This document shows, one piece after another, positions 1 to 6,457 of a stretch of 6,596 nucleotides of DNA. The notes under the pieces were generated by a model that made no database searches, was not told the DNA's origin, and worked only from the letters and a program-made list of their open reading frames with translations. How positions within the stretch are numbered: the stretch's first letter is position 1; the number at the start of each line of letters is the position of its first letter. The stretch spans positions 1 to 6,596 of the forward strand of contig JAOZMV010000083.1 in assembly GCA_029934095.1 (NCBI GenBank), written 5' to 3'. The position numbers were made by a program, and so were the translations under genes. This DNA comes from Desulfuromusa sp. Lineage in GTDB: Bacteria > Desulfobacterota > Desulfuromonadia > Desulfuromonadales > Geopsychrobacteraceae.

Positions 1-1110
1 TGAAATCAAAGCCATCAGCGCACCAATATAGAAAACCAGAGGGGGAGAATTGAGCCAGATCAGCCCGAAAACCACCGGAAGACATACGGCGGCAATATGG
101 TTGATGGTAAAACTGACTCCGGCAGTTGAAGCGATATCTTCCGGAGCTGCAATCTTCTGAAAATAGGTTTTCAAGCTGATTGACAGGGCGAAAAAGAGGT
201 GGTCGAGGATATAGAGACCCGCTCCAATCCAAGCGGTTTCCACCAGAGCATAGCCGACAAAGACAATGATCAGACCGGTATATTCCAGCAACAAAGCATT
301 TCTTTCACCAAACCGGGCAATCAGCCGGCCAATTTTACGGGCAAACAATACGTTGAACGATGCATTGACCAGAAACAGTAGTGCGATATTACTGACCGAA
401 TAACCAAATTTTTCCACCATCAGAAAACCGGCAAACACCATAAATATCTGCCGCCGGGCTCCCGACATAAAAACCAACGCATAATAGAGCCAATAGCGAC
501 TGCGCAACACCATGTGCTTGTGCTGAACGGTATGCTGTGGAAATTGAGGGAAGAGTACCCACACGATCAATGCTATCGCCATCGTCATTCCACCAAATCC
601 GAGATAGAGCCAGCGATAGTCAAGATCCAGCAGATTGGTTCCCACCCAGATCAGGACAAAAACGATGATAGCGGCCAGGGAACCAACGGCAATCAAGCGA
701 CCAAAAATCTCTGCTGCCTGTCCTTTGGGAATCCATTGCTGGGTTAAAGATGTCTGTATCGTTTCATAATAATGAAATCCGATCGACATCAACACCGTTG
801 TCAGGTAAAGCCCGACAACACTCGGAAAAAAACCCGTCAGAGCTGTCCCCAAACCAAGCAGCAGCAACGAAATTATTGCCAGAGACTGTTCCCGCACGAT
901 AAGCAGCAGAAACACAACCCCAAAAGCGAGAAATCCGGGAACCTCCCGCAACGATTGGAGAATCCCCATTTCCCGCCCGGTAAAGGCAGCTCGCTCAATG
1001 GCAAAGTTATTCAGCAGTGCCTGCCAGGCGGCAAAACTCAACGGCACCGCGAAAGCCATAAGGAACAGCAGCAGTTCCGGACGCTGCCAGGACTTTTGTG
1101 ATGGTGACAT
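1..1110 (-). CDS. MFS transporter, 3' end cut off by the window edge
   Basis: The minus-strand frame is open from an ATG at 1110 to the left edge: 370 codons, no stop reached. The product is very hydrophobic, with about ten predicted membrane segments, roughly at residues 12-32, 55-73, 76-94, 98-115, 138-158, 167-187, 207-231, 240-256, 275-293 and 333-353. A polar stretch near residues 188-206 separates the two halves. Short basic loops such as ARKIGRLIARFGER (about 257-270) fit the cytoplasmic loops of the major facilitator superfamily. It should be an inner-membrane secondary transporter, but nothing visible identifies the substrate or the direction of transport. GAAGG, 9 bases upstream, is a suitable ribosome site. 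The gene begins 24 bases after the LysR-type gene on the same strand, so the two are probably co-transcribed and the regulator may control it. Most of a normal MFS length (about 400 residues) is present; only the C-terminus is missing. Confidence 0.87.
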   Translation of the reverse strand, partial: MSPSQKSWQRPELLLFLMAFAVPLSFAAWQALLNNFAIERAAFTGREMGILQSLREVPGFLAFGVVFLLLIVREQSLAIISLLLLGLGTALTGFFPSVVGLYLTTVLMSIGFHYYETIQTSLTQQWIPKGQAAEIFGRLIAVGSLAAIIVFVLIWVGTNLLDLDYRWLYLGFGGMTMAIALIVWVLFPQFPQHTVQHKHMVLRSRYWLYYALVFMSGARRQIFMVFAGFLMVEKFGYSVSNIALLFLVNASFNVLFARKIGRLIARFGERNALLLEYTGLIIVFVGYALVETAWIGAGLYILDHLFFALSISLKTYFQKIAAPEDIASTAGVSFTINHIAAVCLPVVFGLIWLNSPPLVFYIGALMALIS

Positions 1111-1134
1111 AAATATTAACCTTCAATAACTGAG

Positions 1135-2061
1135 TTAGACATTACAACATTGGCCAAGATTATTTAAGCCGGCACCTTGTTGTATTAATTCAGAAAAAGC
1201 GATTGCAGCGGGAGAAGCAGTCCGTTCACATAATCGAACCAACCATAACTGCCGCTCAATTGCCAATCCTTCAATATCAATTTTAAACAGTTCACCATGG
1301 CGCAGATTATTCTGAATAGAGAGGTCAGAAACAAAAGCACAACCGGATCCGGCCGCAACAGCCCGGCGTACTGCTTCATTGCTACCCAGACGGGCAGTGA
1401 CATTGAATAATTCCGGATCAATCCCCGCTGATAAAAATGCTTTTTGCAGAGCCTGGTATGTTCCGGAGCCCTCTTCTCTGACAATAAACCTTTCTTGCTG
1501 CAAATCGTTTATGCTGATGGAAGGACTTCCCTTCAGAGGATGGTCAGGGCCGACAATCATAACCAAATGGTCTTTCAAAAGAGGCTCATAGCTGTAGATG
1601 TCATCCTCGGCAGCGCGTCCACCGACAATTCCCAACTCCACTTGCCCAGACTTCAATTCAGCAAGAACCTCGCTGCTGTCTCCAATCCTCATGTTGAGTG
1701 ATATTCCGGGAAACCGGTGTTGTAAAACCGGCAACAAACAAGGGATTAAATAATTGGCCGGGATATTACTGGCTCCCAGATTGAGAGTCGCTTTTTCCAA
1801 TCCATGTAAACCGGCCATCGCCTGAATCAATACATCCCGCTCCGCCAACACCCGCCGTGCATGTTGCAGAAAAACTTCTCCCCCGGCAGTAAGAAAAATC
1901 CCCTTACTGGTTCGATCCAGCAGCCTGGTATCGGTCTCCTGTTCCAGGGCAGCAATATGTTGACTGACCGTTGACTGGGTCAAGGAGCTCGCTTCTGCCC
2001 CGCGCGAAAAACTTCTTGTTTCAGCGACGGCAATAAAAAGTTCGAGTTGCCGAAATGTCAT
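1135..2061 (-). CDS. LysR-type transcriptional regulator
   Basis: A 308-residue DNA-binding regulator of standard LysR-family length. Residues about 3-62 form the winged helix-turn-helix domain: FRQLELFIAVAETRSFSRGA, then the recognition-helix region LTQSTVSQHIAALE (28-40) and the wing TSKGIFLTAGGE (51-62). A linker helix follows. From about residue 92 the periplasmic-binding-protein-like effector domain begins (LNLGASNIPANYLIP), with the later pieces VELGIVGG and FIVREEGSGT. The effector domain resembles the CysB/CysL-like group, including LysR regulators annotated near selenium-metabolism genes, but no selenium gene is visible here, so the inducer is unknown. Start choice: an upstream ATG at 2067 is only 2 bases from the GGAG ribosome site, while the ATG at 2061 lies 8 bases from it, so 2061 is preferred (the longer form adds Met-Leu). 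The MFS gene follows after 24 bases and is the likely regulated partner. Confidence 0.93.
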   Translation of the reverse strand: MTFRQLELFIAVAETRSFSRGAEASSLTQSTVSQHIAALEQETDTRLLDRTSKGIFLTAGGEVFLQHARRVLAERDVLIQAMAGLHGLEKATLNLGASNIPANYLIPCLLPVLQHRFPGISLNMRIGDSSEVLAELKSGQVELGIVGGRAAEDDIYSYEPLLKDHLVMIVGPDHPLKGSPSISINDLQQERFIVREEGSGTYQALQKAFLSAGIDPELFNVTARLGSNEAVRRAVAAGSGCAFVSDLSIQNNLRHGELFKIDIEGLAIERQLWLVRLCERTASPAAIAFSELIQQGAGLNNLGQCCNV

Positions 2062-2096
2062 CAACATATCTCCATTTACTTTTTCAATAGCACCAA

Positions 2097-2117
2097 TCTG
2101 TTTATATCAAAAACAGA
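2097..2117. promoter_or_regulatory. Candidate LysR-type operator upstream of the regulator gene
   Basis: A perfect dyad of TCTGTTT (2097-2103) and AAACAGA (2111-2117) is separated by 7 bases. T2101 and A2113 form the T-N11-A core typical of LysR-family binding sites. It sits 36 bases upstream of the LysR-type start codon, where negative autoregulation sites are usual. The arms are AT-rich and the match could be chance. It is not a good terminator: the stem is short and AT-rich, with no proper T-run after it. Confidence 0.4.
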
Positions 2118-2147
2118 ACGGAACAGACCCTGTAGAGCGGCTTGATT

Positions 2148-3827
2148 CTAATCTACTCTTATCCCAAACCGTCTGACGCGGCTGGCATTCAGTTTACTCT
2201 CGCTGCCAATAATTTTAAGAGCTTCAGCGGCCTTTTCATAGATCAGCTCCTGATATTTAGTTGTCCCCCCTAAACGGTGAAAATTCAGGCAGAGATCGAC
2301 ATATTGCGATAATTTCTGCCCTTTTTGAGATTTGAACAGCTCCACATATTTTTCAACAGCTGCCTGCGACAAGTGGACTTCCTCCTCATCGCTGCAACTG
2401 TCACAGGCAAGTAACTGATCGCAGATCTCCCGAAGCGAAAGTTTTGCCCTGAGAGATTCATATTTTTCTCTAAACCTGGTAATCACTTCACTATCTTTGA
2501 TTTCTCCGGGCAAAGCAGAAGTATCAAGGTTGAAAAGCTCTGCGTCCCCTTGGCGTTTATCGATATACAAGCCGATGATTTTTGTGGCTAACGGCTCCTT
2601 GCCAAGATACCTGAGCAGACGCACCGTACCATCAAGGTTAACCGGACTGATATATTTGGCATTATGTTTAAAGCTGGCAGAGAGGCAAGAGATAACCTCC
2701 TGGTCATCAGCATCAAAAGATTCGTTGAATTTCTTCCAGGCCTCTTTAAATGAATTTTCAGAGTATGCCGCAAGAACCTTCTCATTCAACACCGCAGCTT
2801 CTTCGAGAAAACGCACTTCATCGACGTAGCCGTTTTCAACCAGTCGAGCAATCTGCTGATCAAATTCATCAACTGCATAATTATCATAATTACGTAATAT
2901 CGAACACCAGATCTGCTGTTGGGTTGAGAGGACTATCTCATCGTCCAGATCACCGAACGCACTATTTCGACTGCTGACAAAATTATAATCAGGGGTATCA
3001 TTCCCTTGACCATAATAGCACCAGGTGAGCAGAGTTACGGTGCGCAAAGCCTGAGACAAAACCGGATCTTCATAACTCTTCAGGAGTGGTACCAGCAAGG
3101 CCGATAATTTTTCGATCTTTTTTATAATCCGGATATTATTAATACCCAGTTTGATAATATGCTCCCCTAACTGTTGCTCGATCTTGTTGCCAGTCAACAC
3201 AATTTCAACGCAATCCTCTGCTGTCGGAGCAAACCTCAGCTCGGTGTCGATAACTTTTTCGCGAAGTTTAATGTAATCGACGGAAGAACCTTCACTCAGA
3301 CTTTCATCATTCAGAATCAGGACAACCTTGCACTTTTTCTGTTCTTTTAACTGGGTAATCAACCCTAAAATATCCTGTGCCTCAATATTGTGACCTTTTC
3401 TTTCAAAATCATCGATACAGATGATAGTTTTCTCCAGAGAGAGAAAAGAGAGAGACTCGATCATGGAATGGTAGTGGATCATTGTTGGATTGGATGGGAT
3501 GATAGAGAAAGACCGTTTTCCCAAGGTTTTGAGTAATTCAGCGGTACTGGCTTTAAAACTTTCCACCGTCGGTCTGCGACCGATTGATTTCTCATCCACC
3601 ATATTTTCAAAAATCGAAAACTTTAAATCTTCCAGGGAATTAATTCCAAAAAGAGAGACATAAGAGTATTTTTTCAGAGCAATCTTTTTCTGATTTTTTG
3701 CATTGGCCAGGTATTTGTTCCAGGCGTAAGTTTTACCAACTCCCCAGGCCCCTTTAATCGACATCACTTCTGGCGCTTCGCTCGCCAGAAACCGACCAAT
3801 CTGATTTTCTATAATTCCAATCGACAT
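2148..3827 (-). CDS. KAP-like P-loop NTPase of unknown function
   Basis: A 559-residue protein with an ATPase core in its N-terminal third to half. Walker A is GAWGVGKT at residues 26-33. Walker B is IICIDDFE around 135-142, with the paired aspartates D139-D140 and E142. A sensor-1-like ILND lies near 171-174, REKVID (189-194) could carry an arginine or lysine finger, and NIRIIKKI (231-238) is a sensor-2-like position. This order fits the KAP-type P-loop NTPases, some of which, such as F-plasmid PifA, exclude phage. Unlike many KAP proteins I see no transmembrane insertion, so it is probably cytosolic. Residues about 250-559 are mostly helical and charged and match nothing I recognise; a CDSC pair lies near the C-terminus. 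The ATG at 3827 was chosen because homology-like sequence begins there. Its ribosome site (GGGG) is mediocre, and a GTG at 3854 would add nine residues. The frame stays open to an ATG at 4136, but that part overlaps the glycosylase gene. Lines I counted by eye are about 27-48% GC, against 55-60% in the adjacent glycosylase gene, which suggests acquisition by transfer. Confidence 0.85.
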   Translation of the reverse strand: MSIGIIENQIGRFLASEAPEVMSIKGAWGVGKTYAWNKYLANAKNQKKIALKKYSYVSLFGINSLEDLKFSIFENMVDEKSIGRRPTVESFKASTAELLKTLGKRSFSIIPSNPTMIHYHSMIESLSFLSLEKTIICIDDFERKGHNIEAQDILGLITQLKEQKKCKVVLILNDESLSEGSSVDYIKLREKVIDTELRFAPTAEDCVEIVLTGNKIEQQLGEHIIKLGINNIRIIKKIEKLSALLVPLLKSYEDPVLSQALRTVTLLTWCYYGQGNDTPDYNFVSSRNSAFGDLDDEIVLSTQQQIWCSILRNYDNYAVDEFDQQIARLVENGYVDEVRFLEEAAVLNEKVLAAYSENSFKEAWKKFNESFDADDQEVISCLSASFKHNAKYISPVNLDGTVRLLRYLGKEPLATKIIGLYIDKRQGDAELFNLDTSALPGEIKDSEVITRFREKYESLRAKLSLREICDQLLACDSCSDEEEVHLSQAAVEKYVELFKSQKGQKLSQYVDLCLNFHRLGGTTKYQELIYEKAAEALKIIGSESKLNASRVRRFGIRVD

Positions 3828-3873
3828 AACACCCCATTTCCACGACCTGTTCACACCTGCCAGCCAGACTCCG

Positions 3874-4554
3874 TCACATCTTCTCCAGCAGATCAACCAT
3901 CTGTGCTCGAAACTTTCCGGCACCGCCGTTGGCGGGATGCCGAACCTTGTTCGCTGCAATTTCGAGCGATTGCAGTTGTTGTGCTGATTTTTCGCCGATA
4001 GCAACAACCTGTTTGAACTGACCCAGTTCCAGCAATTGCAGCAACATCTGATGCCCAACCGCAAGTTCCTCATCTTTAGGGGTACGGTTACTGAGCAATC
4101 CCTTATCCGGATGGTAAGGGTGCCAGGGGAAGGCATTCCACAAGATGACCCGCCGGGGATCTATCCCCTGATCAGCCAGAAATCCCCAGACAATCGTTGC
4201 TGTTGGCTCTGTGAAGCCCAGAGGTTTCAGATCCTCCCGGCTGGTTCGTTGTGGTGAAAGATTTTGAAAAACCATCTCCGGATATAAATTTTTATGCCCT
4301 AAACCACCCAACAAAAGCCGCTCGGAAGTCATCGGGATGCCGCTGAAATGTCCCCCCTGATAACCGATCGCCTCGGCACAGAGAAGAATGTCGGCAACCC
4401 CGATCCGTTCCCGCAGGTAATGGAGCAATTGCCGCCTGCGTATTTCTGCCCCCCGGTCATCCCGATCATGTTCCAGGTCCACATCTCCCCAGGGGTTGAA
4501 AACCGCGGCCCCCCGATAGTGGCTGAGAGAAGCAACAAACGATTCAGGCATCAT
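3874..4554 (-). CDS. Uracil-DNA glycosylase family protein
   Basis: A 226-residue protein of the uracil-DNA glycosylase superfamily, which cuts the N-glycosidic bond of uracil or a similar damaged base to start base excision repair. The motif-1 region is ILLCAEAIGYQGGHFSGIPMTSERLL (about 56-81), where E61 and the GYQGG loop take the place of the classical GQDPYH or GEAPG. The central motif is WNAFPWHP (139-146). The C-terminal DNA-intercalating loop appears as HPANGG (206-211) instead of the common HPS. These belong to a divergent branch, so the exact substrate is uncertain. Start choice: ATGs at 4554 and 4551 follow AGGA by 5 and 8 bases, and either may be used. An upstream ATG at 4587 has no ribosome site and lies deeper in the preceding gene. 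The reading frame overlaps the end of the DUF2288 gene by 8-11 bases, so the two are probably translationally coupled. The NTPase gene follows after 46 bases. Confidence 0.87.
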   Translation of the reverse strand: MMPESFVASLSHYRGAAVFNPWGDVDLEHDRDDRGAEIRRRQLLHYLRERIGVADILLCAEAIGYQGGHFSGIPMTSERLLLGGLGHKNLYPEMVFQNLSPQRTSREDLKPLGFTEPTATIVWGFLADQGIDPRRVILWNAFPWHPYHPDKGLLSNRTPKDEELAVGHQMLLQLLELGQFKQVVAIGEKSAQQLQSLEIAANKVRHPANGGAGKFRAQMVDLLEKM

Positions 4555-4840
4555 GAATTTCCTGAACCAGAATAAAAGGCTGAACAATCAGCATCTGAAA
4601 CCGGTTATCCGGTTCTTGTTCCCAACTTTCCAGCTGTTCTACCGTCGGTTTAACCAACTGATTTTCGGCAATCCAGGTCTCAACCCGGGCTTTATCATCA
4701 TCAGCAACCGCCACTGCAACCTCAATCAGATCAAGTTCAGCAGCAACAATAATAATCGCGTCCCGCTGCAGATGAATCTTCAATTCGCGCCAGTTGACTT
4801 CGGCCAGATCACGCTTAAAACTTTCAACCATTCCGGACAT
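4544..4840 (-). CDS. DUF2288 family protein
   Basis: A small soluble protein of 98 residues and unknown function. The pattern matches DUF2288 as I know it: LAEVNWRELKIHLQRDAIIIV (12-32), then ELDLIEVAVAVADDDKARVETWI (35-57), then an alternating polar and aromatic tail ending in IVQPFILVQEI (85-95). There is no signal peptide, membrane segment or metal-binding motif. AAGGA lies 5 bases before the ATG, so this start is preferred over the Met at residue 4. It begins 29 bases after the hemG stop, and its last codons contain both the ribosome site and the start of the glycosylase gene, so all three are likely one operon. The family is known only by conservation and no role should be assumed from haem synthesis next door. 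Confidence 0.85.
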   Translation of the reverse strand: MSGMVESFKRDLAEVNWRELKIHLQRDAIIIVAAELDLIEVAVAVADDDKARVETWIAENQLVKPTVEQLESWEQEPDNRFQMLIVQPFILVQEIHDA

Positions 4841-4869
4841 ATAGTTCCTTTTTAAAGGTGGAGCCGATA

Positions 4870-6282
4870 CTAATCCTTCTTCTTCTCCAGACGGACAATA
4901 ACTTTAGCTGCTGCCTGGTTTGCCGCATGGACGCAATCGTTCAATCCGACCCCATAAAAAGCATTCCCGGTCAAAATCAAATCAGGAGAATCCTGGAGTG
5001 AACCTTCCAGCTCCTGCAACCGCTGTGCATGTCCGCGGGTATATTGCGGGATAGCATGGTAATGGCGAAATATTTTCACAAATTCAGGTTCACAATCGAT
5101 CCCCATGATTTTTTTCAAGTCATTCATCGTCCGAGCTTTTACTTCATCTTCGGAGAAATCAATCGCTACAGAATTAGCAGCACCACCCATCATTGAGCGC
5201 AACAGAACCTTTCCTTCCGGAGCACGATGAGAGAAGATACTGGAATCCCAGAGAGTTCCCAAAGTATCACACCCTTCAGCCTTGGGAATCAGATAGCCAA
5301 ACCCATTCAAATCAAAATCAATCCGATCTCGCTGATAACCGAAACAGATCACATTCATGGTTGCATAAGGAATCTGTCGGAGGATTGTGGAACTCTTGTC
5401 ATTCAATTCATCCAGCATCTTGGCAACTGCATAGGCTGGCGCAGCAGTGACAACCATCTCCACTTCATGCTGTTGCCCATCCTCCAGATGGAGGATAAAA
5501 CCACCCTGTTTCTGCTCAATCTGAACAACATCATTACCGGTCAATACCTGCCCGGAAAGAGCGCTGGCAATCCCATCGGTCAACTCCTGAATACCACCGT
5601 TAAAGGAGGTCAACACACCGCCCGGACCAGCGGCACTGGCGACAGCCTTCCCTGCTTTGACCTCAGCACGTTTCTTTTTAGCTAATCTGAGCATCGCCTT
5701 GATCAAACCACCATATTCCTGTTCCAGCTCATAGATTCGCGGGAAACAACTTTTCAGACTCATCGTTTCCGGGTCTCCAGCAAATATTCCTGAGACCATT
5801 GGAGAAATCAGTTTATCAAGAGCTTCACCACCTAAGCGCCGACGACCGAACTCGGCCAGAGTTTCATCTCCCCCAGCCTGGCGCTTTGGAATCACCATTT
5901 CACCAGCAAGACGAAACTTACCAGGCCAGGAAATCAATTTTGATTTGAGAAAAGCGGGCCCATTTTCCGGCATCTGATGCAAAACCTGTTCAGAATAGAT
6001 AAATCTCTTGCGGGCATTATCGTCAGAACGCAGCAATTGTTGATCAATCTGCAACTGTTTACACAGGTCAAGGGTCATCGGTTTATTATCGAGAAACCCG
6101 TTTGGCCCCCACTCACAAAGGAATCCATCTTCTTTGATCGAAAGAATTTTACCACCGGTTCGTGGCTCTTTTTCCAGCACTAATGTTTCAACATCAAGTT
6201 CAGCTTGTTTTGCCTGCTGTTCAATAGCATAGGCAGTTGCCAGTCCGGAGATTCCTGCGCCGATGATAGCAATACGGGTCAT
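4870..6282 (-). CDS. hemG: Oxygen-dependent protoporphyrinogen oxidase (FAD)
   Basis: A 470-residue FAD flavoenzyme that oxidises protoporphyrinogen IX to protoporphyrin IX, the penultimate step of classical haem synthesis; relatives in other lineages (HemY/CgoX) act on coproporphyrinogen III instead. The length is typical. The N-terminal Rossmann motif is IIGAGISGLATAY (6-18), followed by the FAD ribose-binding acidic end LVLEKEPRTGGK (34-45). Other family landmarks are CEWGPNGFLDN (56-66), ISPMVSGIFAGDPETMS (159-175) and the C-terminal FAD-binding LTGNAFYGVGLNDCV. No key residue appears missing. No membrane anchor is seen; relatives are soluble or peripherally membrane-bound. AGGAG is 5 bases before the ATG. 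Transcription probably starts from the minus-strand promoter at 6327-6355. The gene is also called hemY in some schemes and is unrelated to the short FMN-type HemG of E. coli. It leads the likely hemG-DUF2288-glycosylase operon and diverges from dnaJ. Confidence 0.95.
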   Translation of the reverse strand: MTRIAIIGAGISGLATAYAIEQQAKQAELDVETLVLEKEPRTGGKILSIKEDGFLCEWGPNGFLDNKPMTLDLCKQLQIDQQLLRSDDNARKRFIYSEQVLHQMPENGPAFLKSKLISWPGKFRLAGEMVIPKRQAGGDETLAEFGRRRLGGEALDKLISPMVSGIFAGDPETMSLKSCFPRIYELEQEYGGLIKAMLRLAKKKRAEVKAGKAVASAAGPGGVLTSFNGGIQELTDGIASALSGQVLTGNDVVQIEQKQGGFILHLEDGQQHEVEMVVTAAPAYAVAKMLDELNDKSSTILRQIPYATMNVICFGYQRDRIDFDLNGFGYLIPKAEGCDTLGTLWDSSIFSHRAPEGKVLLRSMMGGAANSVAIDFSEDEVKARTMNDLKKIMGIDCEPEFVKIFRHYHAIPQYTRGHAQRLQELEGSLQDSPDLILTGNAFYGVGLNDCVHAANQAAAKVIVRLEKKKD

Positions 6283-6322
6283 AGTGACTCCTGAAAAAAA
6301 GAAAAGGGGGGATAAATTGACC

Positions 6323-6370
6323 TGGCATCCTAGCTTGTCATTCTAAGGAGGTCAAGCTGGCAACATGCCA
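6323..6370. repeat. Imperfect inverted repeat over the hemG promoter
   Basis: TGGCAT (6323-6328) pairs with ATGCCA (6365-6370), and inside them AGCTTG (6332-6337) pairs with CAAGCT (6353-6358). The internal loop is unequal (three against six bases) and the hairpin loop is 15 bases. It covers both the -10 and -35 of the predicted hemG promoter, so a protein-binding operator fits better than a terminator; there is no T-run after it on either strand at the right distance. Confidence 0.4.
6327..6355 (-). promoter_or_regulatory. Predicted sigma70-type promoter for hemG
   Basis: Read on the minus strand, TTGACC (6355-6350) is followed after exactly 17 bases by TAGGAT (6332-6327). The -35 matches the consensus at five of six positions and the -10 at four of six. 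Transcription would begin near 6320, leaving an untranslated leader of about 40 bases with a run of Gs and As before the AGGAG site of hemG. It overlaps an imperfect inverted repeat (6323-6370). Confidence 0.55.
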
Positions 6371-6392
6371 TATTTTTTCTCAAAATGTCTTC

Positions 6393-6421
6393 TTGACGCT
6401 GCTCAAAACGGCTCCTATAGT
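6393..6421 (+). promoter_or_regulatory. Predicted sigma70-type promoter for dnaJ
   Basis: TTGACG (6393-6398), a 17-base spacer and TATAGT (6416-6421) give five of six matches in both boxes. Transcription would start near 6428, about 30 bases before the start codon. The sequence also begins CTTGA with a CTCC block upstream of the -10, a weak resemblance to heat-shock sigma32 promoters, but the vegetative match is much better. No CIRCE element is present. Confidence 0.65.
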
Positions 6422-6457
6422 AGCATGTTGAACATTCTAAAAAACAGGAGCAAGGAC

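Noticed and set aside
199..1101. Three plus-strand open frames of 60-109 codons (199-381, 514-747, 772-1101).
   Set aside because: They are antisense to the MFS gene and unusually rich in Gln, Lys, His and Pro, as expected from reading membrane-protein codons backwards; no ribosome sites or family resemblance.
2120..2134. ACAG-N3-CTGT dyad after the NTPase gene, considered as a terminator.
   Set aside because: A four-base stem with a three-base loop and no adjacent T-run is not a credible terminator.
3828..4136. N-terminal extension of the NTPase frame up to an ATG at 4136.
   Set aside because: It overlaps the well-supported glycosylase gene, has low-complexity shadow composition and no ribosome site; the recognisable NTPase sequence starts at 3827.
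4844..4860. CCTTT/AAAGG palindrome in the hemG-DUF2288 gap, considered as a hairpin masking the DUF2288 ribosome site.
   Set aside because: With a minimum loop only about 4 base pairs remain, mostly weak; too unstable to claim regulation.
5193..5685. Plus-strand open frames of 85 and 152 codons inside hemG.
   Set aside because: Antisense shadows of a conserved enzyme, without a recognisable product or upstream ribosome site.
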